Part shown: piece after piece, positions 44,903 through 52,705 of the stretch
Layout: every line of letters starts with the position of its first letter
Numbering within the stretch: the first letter of the stretch is position 1
Source of the DNA: Gammaproteobacteria bacterium
Lineage (GTDB): Bacteria > Pseudomonadota > Gammaproteobacteria > Steroidobacterales > JABDKV01
Direction: 5' to 3'
Length of the DNA stretch: 64,000 nt
NCBI GenBank assembly: GCA_029862165.1
Contig: JAOTXU010000012.1
Coordinates: forward strand, 1 to 64,000
The notes under the pieces: generated by a model
Databases searched by the model: none
The model's input: the letters and a program-made list of their open reading frames with translations, nothing else
Told to the model about the DNA's origin: nothing
Position numbers and translations under genes: made by a program

Positions 44903-46186
44903 CTAATTCAATATCCGCAGATGGACGCGACGATTGCGTTGACGACCAGGACGTGTCGCGTTATCAGCGATCGGATTGGCTTCGCCGTAACCGGTCGCTG
45001 AAATGTTGTCGCCATTGGCACCTTTGGATATCAGGTACCGCCGCACCGACTCGGCGCGTTTCTGCGACAGATACTCGTTAAAGACCTCGGGACCGCTGGT
45101 ATCGGTAAAACCGCAGGCTTCAACCTTCAGTTCGGGATGGCGACGCAGCGTCTGTGCTGCCTGATCGAGGATTGCTGTTGATTCGCCGACTAAATCGGCT
45201 GAATTGAGTTCGAACCGCACCCCGGGCAATACAATCTTGTCACGAATCGTGCAGCCACGGACATCGATACGTGCACCCTCGGGCGTATCGTTGCAACTAT
45301 CGAGGCTGTCGACGACTCCGTCGCCGTCGGAATCCAGCTCGCAACCCACTGCGTTGACGCTGGCTGAAGGAGATGTGTCCGGACATTGGTCGTCATTGTC
45401 GCTAACCCCGTCGCCATCACTGTCGACTTGAATTGCGCAACCGCGGCGGTCCACATTGGTTGACTTCGGAGTGTTTGGGCAGCGATCTTTGCTGTTTGCA
45501 ACGCCATCGCCGTCGCCGTCCAGCTCGCAGCCGAATTCGTCGGCATGCGCTCCTGCTCCCGTAGCCGGGCATCGATCGACGTCGTTTGGCACACCGTCAC
45601 CATCCGAATCCGGGCTGACGCTTGGGCCGGAGGCCGAGGCATCACCAATCGGTATGTACAGACCGCCCATCAAAAGCAAATCCGAGAAGTCGGGGCTGTG
45701 AAAATCCCGCCGATAGCGAACTTCGCCGCGAAAACGTGCCGCTGAATCACCCAGTGGCGCGATCATACCGAGACCCAGTGTGGCCATGAAATTATCGTAA
45801 TCCAATTCCGGACCGGTGCCGACGCCCTCGACGATGTTAGGCGATATCCAGCCGGTCCCGAGTACCACGTAGGGCGAAATCAGCCCCGTTGACCCGAGAT
45901 CTCGCAGCAAATCGACTCCTACACCCATCGGGAGGAATTCGTTGACACCGCGGTGCACACCGCCGAACAGCGAGAATTCCAAGGCCCATCGATTGTTAAG
46001 CTGCTTGCCAAAACCAAGAGCGGCCGAAAAACCCTGATCCGATGCGCGGTCCTTATCCTCGAAGGTCGCGCCGATCAAAGGCGAGAAATACCACTGGTCT
46101 TCCGCAGCGAGCCAGTCGCTGGCGGCGGCAGAGGAGGCTATCCCGAGCCCCAGAAACAGTGTCGCGATTAACATGCCTCTGCTCAT
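44903..46186 (-). CDS. OmpA-family outer-membrane protein with thrombospondin type-3 repeats
   Basis: A 427-residue outer-membrane protein. A signal peptide (cleavage at SSAAAS, about residue 22) is followed by an eight-stranded OmpA-like barrel to about residue 190, four acidic Ca2+-binding thrombospondin type-3 repeats (about 196-310) and a C-terminal OmpA/MotB peptidoglycan-binding domain. That domain has the Asp-Arg signature GFTDTSGPEVFNEYLSQKRA. The 3' end is followed by a strong terminator. The ATG has GGAG eight bases upstream. It probably tethers the outer membrane to the cell wall, with the Ca2+ repeats as a stiff linker. Confidence 0.93.
   Translation of the reverse strand: MSRGMLIATLFLGLGIASSAAASDWLAAEDQWYFSPLIGATFEDKDRASDQGFSAALGFGKQLNNRWALEFSLFGGVHRGVNEFLPMGVGVDLLRDLGSTGLISPYVVLGTGWISPNIVEGVGTGPELDYDNFMATLGLGMIAPLGDSAARFRGEVRYRRDFHSPDFSDLLLMGGLYIPIGDASASGPSVSPDSDGDGVPNDVDRCPATGAGAHADEFGCELDGDGDGVANSKDRCPNTPKSTNVDRRGCAIQVDSDGDGVSDNDDQCPDTSPSASVNAVGCELDSDGDGVVDSLDSCNDTPEGARIDVRGCTIRDKIVLPGVRFELNSADLVGESTAILDQAAQTLRRHPELKVEACGFTDTSGPEVFNEYLSQKRAESVRRYLISKGANGDNISATGYGEANPIADNATRPGRQRNRRVHLRILN
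45247..45620. repeat. Four tandem thrombospondin type-3 repeat units
   Basis: Within the OmpA-family gene the pattern SDGDGVxDxxDxCPxT...GC recurs four times at about 27-30 codons per unit. The DNA is correspondingly repetitive (GTCGCCGTCG-type blocks on the plus strand). Confidence 0.8.
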
Positions 46187-46323
46187 TTAATGTGCTCCAT
46201 TATTAAAGGCTTACGATGCGCCGGGCATCATCTCGGGTTTGCAGCGCACACAATGTACCACAGCAATATTGTTACGTCCGTCACAGTAGCCGGTATAGGC
46301 AACTCCCACAAAGGGGCATCAGG

Positions 46324-46342
46324 TGCCAAATGAAATTTGGCA
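46324..46342. repeat. Perfect 8-bp inverted repeat between the kinase and ompA genes
   Basis: TGCCAAAT-GAA-ATTTGGCA, a perfect palindrome with 3-base centre. It lies 23 bases past the stop of the APH-AAA gene and about 140 bases upstream of the ompA start. It has no T run, so an operator is as likely as a terminator. Confidence 0.45.
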
Positions 46343-46365
46343 GTTCGAACGTCTATACATTCCGA

Positions 46366-47979
46366 CTAATCGATAATTTCGCGGCCGAGCTTCCGCCAGA
46401 TATCACCGGCGACCCGTAACGGGTCGGCGTTCTGGCTGGTGTCGATGAATATAGTCAAAGCCTGCTCGGCGCTGCTGAGCGGTTCAGCCAAGGTTTGCTG
46501 GTATTCCAGTACGGCACGATTGGCTTCGGAAGCATCAACACCGTCCCGTTCTCGTTGTAAGACGCGATCGCGCAGCACGGCCTCGTCAGCATGACACTCG
46601 AGTATGATCAGTGCGCAACCTGCATCTCGTGTCAGGTCGACGAATAGTTCACGTTGCGCACTCTTTAGGAATGTAGCGTCGACTATTACATCCAGATTGG
46701 CCGCAAGCAGGTCCCGCGTGCGGTCACGCAAATACTCGTAGACTTCTCGGGTGGCAGCCGTGCTGTAGATGCCTTGTTCTACATCAGCGCCACTATGTTG
46801 TGCCGCATCGATGCCATGCAGGCGTTTGCGCTCGATATCGGAACGAATACGTATGGCCGGCAGCGCGGAGCATAAGCGTGTGGTCAACCACGTTTTGCCG
46901 GAGCCGGACGCACCCATTGTGAGTATGACGACCGGGCGACGTGGACGGGTGGCACGTTCTGCCAGCGCGAGATGCATGCGGTAATGACGTGCGGCATCCG
47001 CGTACACAACGCTACGGGGGGATTCCTGTTCAGCCCGTAGCGCGGCAATTTTAGCCCGCACCATCGAAGCATAAACCAGATAAAAACGCAGCGTAACTGC
47101 CCCGCTGTAGTCTCCGGTCAGTTCCAAATAGCGATTCAATAATCGCCAGGCCAGATCGATACGTTGTCGTGCGGCCAGGTCCATGACTACAAAACCCAGT
47201 TCGGACATGACATCGCGCCAGCGTAATTTTGCGTCGAACTCTATGCAGTCAAACGCCAATATATTGCCCTCGAAACGAGTCAGGTTCGACAAGTGCAAAT
47301 CGCCGTGGCACTCGCGGATGAATCCGTCTCGCCGGCGCTGCTCCATGCGGGGCGTCAGCAGAGTAATTTGTGTGTCGGTCCATTCGCGCAGTCTCTGCAG
47401 GGTCAGTTGGTCGGCCGTATCGTCAATGAGTGGTTCCAACGTGGCAAAATTCTCGATAGCCGGGGTCGCAATCGACTCGACCGTGCCCCATTGGTCGTCC
47501 GGTTTTGCGACGGGCGCCTGGGTGTGCATTCCGCTGATTGCCACGGCCAGATCGTCCATGTCACGAAACTCCAGCCCCGCCTCTTGCAGTTGCCGGTCCA
47601 GTTGCTGATCTTGCGGGAATTCGCGCATTTTCACGGCGTACTCGAGCACCGTCGCCTCGGTTACATCGTCGCTGACGATCACTGGCTGGGACTCGTTGCC
47701 GGTGATGGCGACGACGGATTGATACAGCGCCGGCGCCAGTCGTTGGTTGAGTCGTAACTCTTCTTGACAGGCGGCTTTACGTTGCTCCAACGTGCTGAAA
47801 TCGAGAAAAGGCAGGTTCAACGGCCGCTTGATCTTGTAGGCATACCGGCCGGTCAGCAGGACCCATGAGATATGTGTCTCAATGACACGGACCGTATCGA
47901 CTGGATGTGGCCAGACCTCTGGACGGCATAAGGCCTGGATCAGTGGGGGCAGATTCTGCTGAACCGCGTTGGAATGCAT
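46366..47979 (-). CDS. Two-domain APH-like / AAA (P-loop) kinase
   Basis: A 537-residue fusion. The N-terminal part (about 1-330) is an aminoglycoside-phosphotransferase-like kinase fold with the catalytic loop CHGDLHLSNL near 222 and metal-binding AFDCIEFD. The C-terminal part (about 340-520) is an AAA_33/zeta-type P-loop kinase with Walker A TMGASGSGKTWL near 351 and VIVDATFLK. The pairing is a known bacterial architecture often annotated only as AAA family ATPase. Its substrate is unknown. The start is ATG 47979. An upstream TTG adds nine residues without support. It is divergent from the oxidoreductase operon. Confidence 0.85.
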   Translation of the reverse strand: MHSNAVQQNLPPLIQALCRPEVWPHPVDTVRVIETHISWVLLTGRYAYKIKRPLNLPFLDFSTLEQRKAACQEELRLNQRLAPALYQSVVAITGNESQPVIVSDDVTEATVLEYAVKMREFPQDQQLDRQLQEAGLEFRDMDDLAVAISGMHTQAPVAKPDDQWGTVESIATPAIENFATLEPLIDDTADQLTLQRLREWTDTQITLLTPRMEQRRRDGFIRECHGDLHLSNLTRFEGNILAFDCIEFDAKLRWRDVMSELGFVVMDLAARQRIDLAWRLLNRYLELTGDYSGAVTLRFYLVYASMVRAKIAALRAEQESPRSVVYADAARHYRMHLALAERATRPRRPVVILTMGASGSGKTWLTTRLCSALPAIRIRSDIERKRLHGIDAAQHSGADVEQGIYSTAATREVYEYLRDRTRDLLAANLDVIVDATFLKSAQRELFVDLTRDAGCALIILECHADEAVLRDRVLQRERDGVDASEANRAVLEYQQTLAEPLSSAEQALTIFIDTSQNADPLRVAGDIWRKLGREIID

Positions 47980-48030
47980 GACTGAACTCTTCGCTACACC
48001 TGTCAAACTACATTAATATGCGGGCTATGT

Positions 48031-49866
48031 ATGCAACCCGGGCACTGGCCGCGGCGGACAACAACTGTGAAGCCGACAGACACTTCGAACCCTGACTATT
48101 TCCACAAGGTGGTGGATTGTCAATGGGCCTGTCCGGCTCATACGAATGTGCCTGAGTATATACGGCTCATTGCGCAGGGACGCAATGCCGATGCATACAT
48201 GCTCAATCGTGATTCCAACGTCTTTCCCGGCATACTCGGGCGTGTTTGCGATCGCCCCTGTGAGCCCGCGTGCCGCCGCGGACGCATTGAAGACAAACCG
48301 GTTGCGATTTGCCGACTCAAGAGAGTCGCGGCAGATCTCAGCGAAGACATACGAGACCGCTTGCCGCGCGCGCCGGCGAAGGCCAACGGGAAAAAAATTG
48401 CCCTGATCGGTGCCGGGTGTGCGTCACTGACTGTAGCCAACGATTTGTTACCGCTTGGGTACGAAGTCGTCATCTATGAAAAGCTCGGTGAAACAGGTGG
48501 GCTGATGCGTAGCAATATCCCGCGCTTCCGTCTGCCGCCGGCAGTTCTGGATACCGAGATCAACGCCATTATCGATATGGGTGCAGAGCTGCGTCTGAAC
48601 TCGCCAGTAGAGAGCATGAAGTCATTACTCGATGAAGGCTATGACGCGATCTTTGTCGGTAGCGGTGCGCCACATGGCAAAAATCTGGAGTTGCCGGGAC
48701 GCTACGACACAGATCGTATCCACATCGGTATCGCGTGGCTGGAATCGGTGGCTTTTGAACACGTCGATTCAATCGGCGAAACGGTGTTAATTATCGGCGG
48801 TGGCAATACCGCAATGGATTGTTGTCGCAGCTCGTTGCGCTTGGGGGGTAAAGACGTAAAGGTCATGGCGCGTAAACCGCGCAATCTGCTCAAGGCTTCT
48901 GATTGGGAACTGGAAGACGCCGAAGAGGAGCAAGTTGAGATTCTGCTAAATCACTCACCGGAAGAATTTGTCATCGACAAGGGCAAACTTGTCGGTATGA
49001 AATTCGCCCGTGTCGAATGGCACGACGATGGCAGCGGCCGACTCAAGGCGAAGACGCTGGATCATATCGTCTTGCCGTGTGACGACGTTATCCTCGCTAT
49101 CGGGCAGGAAAACGCATTCCCCTGGATTGAGCGCGATATCGGTCTCGAGTTTGATCAGTGGGACGTACCGGTGGTCGATGAGGTGACTTATCAGTCAGCT
49201 CGCCCAGGAATATTCTTTGGTGGTGACTCGGCGTTTGGCCCGAAAAATATTATCTGGGCAGTGGAGCATGGGCACCAGGCAGCGATTTCAATGCACAAGT
49301 ATTGTCACAGCCAGTCAATGACCGATCGGTTGCCCTATGGTGTCAATCTGGCCAGCACCAAGATGAGTATTCATGAATGGAGCTACAGCAATGACTTCGA
49401 TCCGGCTGAACGGCGCTTGATGCCGCATGTGAGTTTGCAGGAGCGCTTCAAGAAACTCGATATTGAAGTTGAGCTGGGCTTTACTTTCGATCAGACCGTA
49501 ACGGAAGTCGAACGGTGTCTAAACTGTGATATTCAAACCGTGTTTTCGACCAAGCTTTGTATCGAGTGTGATGCCTGTATCGATATCTGCCCGGTCGATT
49601 GTCTGACCATTACCCACAATGGTGAGGAAGTCGATTTACGCGGCCGCTTGCGTGCGCCTGCCGAGAATCTGGAGCAGGATCTGTATGTTTCAGAGGGGTT
49701 GCCACAAACTGGACGCGTGATGGTCAAAGACGAAAACCTGTGCGTACATTGTGGTCTGTGCGCCGAGCGTTGTCCCACCGCGGCCTGGGACATGCAGAAG
49801 TCCGATCTTGTTATTCCCTACGCCAGCGACGAACCGGTATGTCCGACGAAACGCAAAGCCGGGTAA
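48031..49866 (+). CDS. FAD/NAD(P)- and Fe-S-binding oxidoreductase subunit (GltD-like) of a 2-oxoacid oxidoreductase
   Basis: A 611-residue electron-transfer flavoprotein. The N-terminal Cys region (CQWACPAHTNVPEY, then GRVCDRPCEPACRRG) is that of the glutamate synthase small subunit. It is followed by the FAD fold IALIGAGCASLTVAND, the NAD(P) fold VLIIGGGNTAMDCCRSS, and two C-terminal [4Fe-4S] ferredoxin motifs, CIECDACIDICPVD and CVHCGLCAERCPT. With the next two genes it would link 2-oxoacid oxidation to NAD(P). Start uncertain: ATG 48031 or GTG 48067, the latter giving a start just before the conserved region. It overlaps the next gene by 28 bases. Confidence 0.88.
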   Translation: MQPGHWPRRTTTVKPTDTSNPDYFHKVVDCQWACPAHTNVPEYIRLIAQGRNADAYMLNRDSNVFPGILGRVCDRPCEPACRRGRIEDKPVAICRLKRVAADLSEDIRDRLPRAPAKANGKKIALIGAGCASLTVANDLLPLGYEVVIYEKLGETGGLMRSNIPRFRLPPAVLDTEINAIIDMGAELRLNSPVESMKSLLDEGYDAIFVGSGAPHGKNLELPGRYDTDRIHIGIAWLESVAFEHVDSIGETVLIIGGGNTAMDCCRSSLRLGGKDVKVMARKPRNLLKASDWELEDAEEEQVEILLNHSPEEFVIDKGKLVGMKFARVEWHDDGSGRLKAKTLDHIVLPCDDVILAIGQENAFPWIERDIGLEFDQWDVPVVDEVTYQSARPGIFFGGDSAFGPKNIIWAVEHGHQAAISMHKYCHSQSMTDRLPYGVNLASTKMSIHEWSYSNDFDPAERRLMPHVSLQERFKKLDIEVELGFTFDQTVTEVERCLNCDIQTVFSTKLCIECDACIDICPVDCLTITHNGEEVDLRGRLRAPAENLEQDLYVSEGLPQTGRVMVKDENLCVHCGLCAERCPTAAWDMQKSDLVIPYASDEPVCPTKRKAG

Positions 49867-51653
49867 ACGATTTCGTCATTAAGCTGGCCAACGTCAACGG
49901 GACGGGGTCAGCCAGTGCCAACAGCCTGCTGATGAAGTCTATCTTCCGCATGGGTATACCCGTGATGGGAAAGAATTATTTTCCGTCCAACATTCAGGGG
50001 TTGCCGACCTGGTACGAGGTGCGTGTTACACGTGACGGTCACACAGCGCGCTCAGGTAATGTGGATTTGATGGTTGCCATCAACGCTCAGACTTATACGC
50101 AGGATTTGGCCGAGGTATCTGCCGGTGGCTATTTGCTCTATGACTCGACCTGGCAGCGGAGTCGCGAACTGAAACGTGACGATGTAACTGTCATCGGCGT
50201 TCCACTGGCGGGTTTGTGTAACGAGAAATTCCAAGGCGCACGAGCCCGCATACTCATGAAGAATGTATGTTATGTCGGCGTATTGGCCGCGTTGCTGGAT
50301 ATCGATCTTGATGTCATACGCACATTACTGGAAGAGACTTTTGCGTCGAAGGTCGAACTGGTCAAGTCCAATTTGGAGGCCATAGAGCTGGGTTACGACT
50401 ATGCGCGCGAGCATTTCGATTGCCCGCTGCCGTTCCATGTCGAGCCGATGGACAAGACCGCCGGACACGTGATGATTGATGGCAATACCGCTGCGGCGCT
50501 GGGTTGTGTTTATGCCGGGGCCACCGTTGGTGCCTGGTATCCGATTACACCGTCAACCTCTCTGATGGACGCGTTCAAAGTGTTTTGTCATCGTTTTCGT
50601 GTTGATCCGGACACCGGCGAGAACAATTTCTGCATCATCCAGGCGGAAGACGAACTGGCCGCAATCGGCATGGTCATGGGGGCCGGCTGGAATGGCGCGC
50701 GCGCTTTTACCCCCACCAGCGGGCCTGGCATTTCGTTGATGAATGAATTTATCGGATTTGGCTATTTCGCGGAAATTCCTGCGGTGTTGTTTGACGTTCA
50801 GCGTGTTGGTCCATCTACGGGCATGCCGACGCGGACACAGCAGTGCGATCTCATGTCCTGTGCCTATGCGTCACATGGCGATACGCGGCATGTCTTGCTC
50901 TTTCCGGCAGACCCGGCTGAATGTTTTGAATCGGCGGTGACGGCGTTTGATCTGGCCGAACGCCTGCAAACACCGGTTTTCGTGATGAGCGATCTGGACA
51001 TCGGCATGAACGACTGGATGGTGCCAGAGTTGACCTGGGACGATGGCTATCAACCGGATCGAGGCAAAGTACTCAACAAAGAAGAACTTGAGCAGGCTGA
51101 AACTTTTTATCGTTACCTGGATGTCGATGGCGATGGCATCTGCTACCGAAGTTATCCAGGTGTGCACCCAAAGGGTGCCTATTTTTTACGCGGCTCAGGC
51201 CACAACGACAAGGGGCAGTACACAGAAGATGCCGGTGAATATCGCGATCTCGTGGATCGTTTGCGACGCAAATGGAATACGGCGAAAGAGCTCGTGCCGG
51301 GCCCGGTGATCAGTGGTTCATCCAACCGGCTGGGCGTCATTTCCATGGGCTCCTGCGATGGCGCAGTACGCGAGGCGATCGCCCAATTTGAGCGCAAGGG
51401 CGTGAGCCTGGATTACATGCGTTTGCGGGCTTTCCCGTTTTCCGAAACGGTACGCCGGTTTATCGATGACCATGAGCAGCTTTATGTCGTGGAACAAAAC
51501 CGCGACGCACAGCTCAGGACACTGTTAATCAATGAGCTGGAGCCCGACGTGGCCAAGCTAGTGTCGATGCTGCACTACAGTGGCCTGCCTATCAACTGTC
51601 GTTTCATAATCGAGGCTATCGAAGCCAGCCTCGACAAGGGTGTGGCCGCATGA
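49839..51653 (+). CDS. 2-oxoacid:acceptor oxidoreductase, fused gamma-alpha subunit
   Basis: The KorA-type subunit (604 residues) of a thiamine-diphosphate 2-oxoacid:ferredoxin oxidoreductase. The N-terminal gamma domain (about 1-190) begins LANVNGTGSASANSLLMK. The alpha domain has GNTAAALGCVYAGATVGAWYPITPS, QAEDELAAIGMVMGAGWNGARAFTPTSGPG and the CoA/pyrimidine-binding region. I start at ATG 49839, which overlaps the previous gene by 28 bases. The reading upstream of it is out of the family. The stop overlaps the beta gene in an ATGA. Confidence 0.9.
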   Translation: MSDETQSRVNDFVIKLANVNGTGSASANSLLMKSIFRMGIPVMGKNYFPSNIQGLPTWYEVRVTRDGHTARSGNVDLMVAINAQTYTQDLAEVSAGGYLLYDSTWQRSRELKRDDVTVIGVPLAGLCNEKFQGARARILMKNVCYVGVLAALLDIDLDVIRTLLEETFASKVELVKSNLEAIELGYDYAREHFDCPLPFHVEPMDKTAGHVMIDGNTAAALGCVYAGATVGAWYPITPSTSLMDAFKVFCHRFRVDPDTGENNFCIIQAEDELAAIGMVMGAGWNGARAFTPTSGPGISLMNEFIGFGYFAEIPAVLFDVQRVGPSTGMPTRTQQCDLMSCAYASHGDTRHVLLFPADPAECFESAVTAFDLAERLQTPVFVMSDLDIGMNDWMVPELTWDDGYQPDRGKVLNKEELEQAETFYRYLDVDGDGICYRSYPGVHPKGAYFLRGSGHNDKGQYTEDAGEYRDLVDRLRRKWNTAKELVPGPVISGSSNRLGVISMGSCDGAVREAIAQFERKGVSLDYMRLRAFPFSETVRRFIDDHEQLYVVEQNRDAQLRTLLINELEPDVAKLVSMLHYSGLPINCRFIIEAIEASLDKGVAA

Positions 51654-52705
51654 GTTTTATACGTAAACCTAACATTGCCTATAAGGGTCAGCGCACGAAC
51701 GCACTGGGTCTGTCGATGCGCGACTACGAAGGCGGAATGTCTACACTTTGTGCTGGTTGCGGGCACGATTCGATTACTTCTGCATTGGTGCAGGCATTTT
51801 TTGAGCTGGATATCGAGCCGCACAGGGTCGCTAAACTATCCGGGATTGGGTGTTCTTCCAAAACGCCAGCGTATTTTCTGAGTACGGCTCATGGCATAAA
51901 TACAGTGCATGGGCGGATGCCCGCAGTTGCCACCGGTGCTAATGCGGCAGCGCGTGATCTTTATTATATTGGTGTTTCCGGTGACGGTGATTCCCTGTCC
52001 ATCGGTCTCGGGCAGTTTGCACACGCGATGCGACGCAATCTGCACATGTTGTACCTGATCGAGAATAACGGCGTCTATGGATTGACCAAGGGGCAGTTCT
52101 CGGCGTCAGCCGATCTCGGCACGAAGGCAAAAAAGGGCGAGGTCAATGAGCAACCACCGATTGATCCGGTGAAGGCAGCGCTGGCGTTTGGTGGCTCGTT
52201 TGTCGCGCGAGCTTTCTCTGGCGACAAGGATCAGCTCTTGCCATTGCTCAAGGCCGGGCTTAAGCATAAGGGCTTCGCGATGATCGACGTGTTATCGCCG
52301 TGTGTAACCTTTAACGATCACGAGGATTCGACAAAAAGCTATGCTCATACACGGCAGTTCTATCATCCCGCCGTACACACAGATTTCATTCCTCCGGCTG
52401 AGGCGATTACTATAAATTATGCGGAAGGTGACGTGGTCACGGTGGAGCTACATGACGGTAGCAAGCTGGTTCTGTGCAAAGTTCAGCCAAGCTATGATCC
52501 ACACGACCGGGCAGCGGCGTTGTCCTATTTGGAAAAAAGCGAAGCAAAGGGCGAGATAGTTACCGGGCTGCTATACATCGATGAAAATCGTTCAACCATG
52601 CACGCGGTCAACAATAGCGCGGTCAAACCGTTGCGCGAAATTCCGTACGAAGACCTGAACCCAGGTGCGGCAAAACTCGTGGAGTTACAATCGCGTTATC
52701 GCTAG
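51650..52705 (+). CDS. 2-oxoacid:acceptor oxidoreductase, beta subunit
   Basis: The thiamine-diphosphate-binding KorB-type subunit, 351 residues. Signatures are the Cys-containing CAGCGHDSITSALVQAF, SGIGCSSKTPAYF, HGRMPAVATGANAA, and the diphosphate-Mg motif GDGDSLSIG...IENNGVYGLTKGQ. The C-terminal extension (YEDLNPGAAKL) is usual. It forms a coupled three-gene operon with the two preceding genes. 2-Oxoglutarate is the most likely substrate by analogy with Kor systems, but other 2-oxoacids are possible. Its stop codon overlaps that of the convergent aminopeptidase gene. Confidence 0.91.
   Translation: MSFIRKPNIAYKGQRTNALGLSMRDYEGGMSTLCAGCGHDSITSALVQAFFELDIEPHRVAKLSGIGCSSKTPAYFLSTAHGINTVHGRMPAVATGANAAARDLYYIGVSGDGDSLSIGLGQFAHAMRRNLHMLYLIENNGVYGLTKGQFSASADLGTKAKKGEVNEQPPIDPVKAALAFGGSFVARAFSGDKDQLLPLLKAGLKHKGFAMIDVLSPCVTFNDHEDSTKSYAHTRQFYHPAVHTDFIPPAEAITINYAEGDVVTVELHDGSKLVLCKVQPSYDPHDRAAALSYLEKSEAKGEIVTGLLYIDENRSTMHAVNNSAVKPLREIPYEDLNPGAAKLVELQSRYR

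Noticed and set aside
45247-45620. A tandem repeat block that might be a CRISPR array.
   Set aside because: The repeats are in frame inside the OmpA gene and encode Ca2+-binding type-3 units. There are no constant repeats with unique spacers.
46366-47979. A zeta-type toxin or phage-defence kinase.
   Set aside because: No antitoxin, defence gene or mobile element lies next to it, and the APH-AAA fusion is known as a chromosomal single gene.
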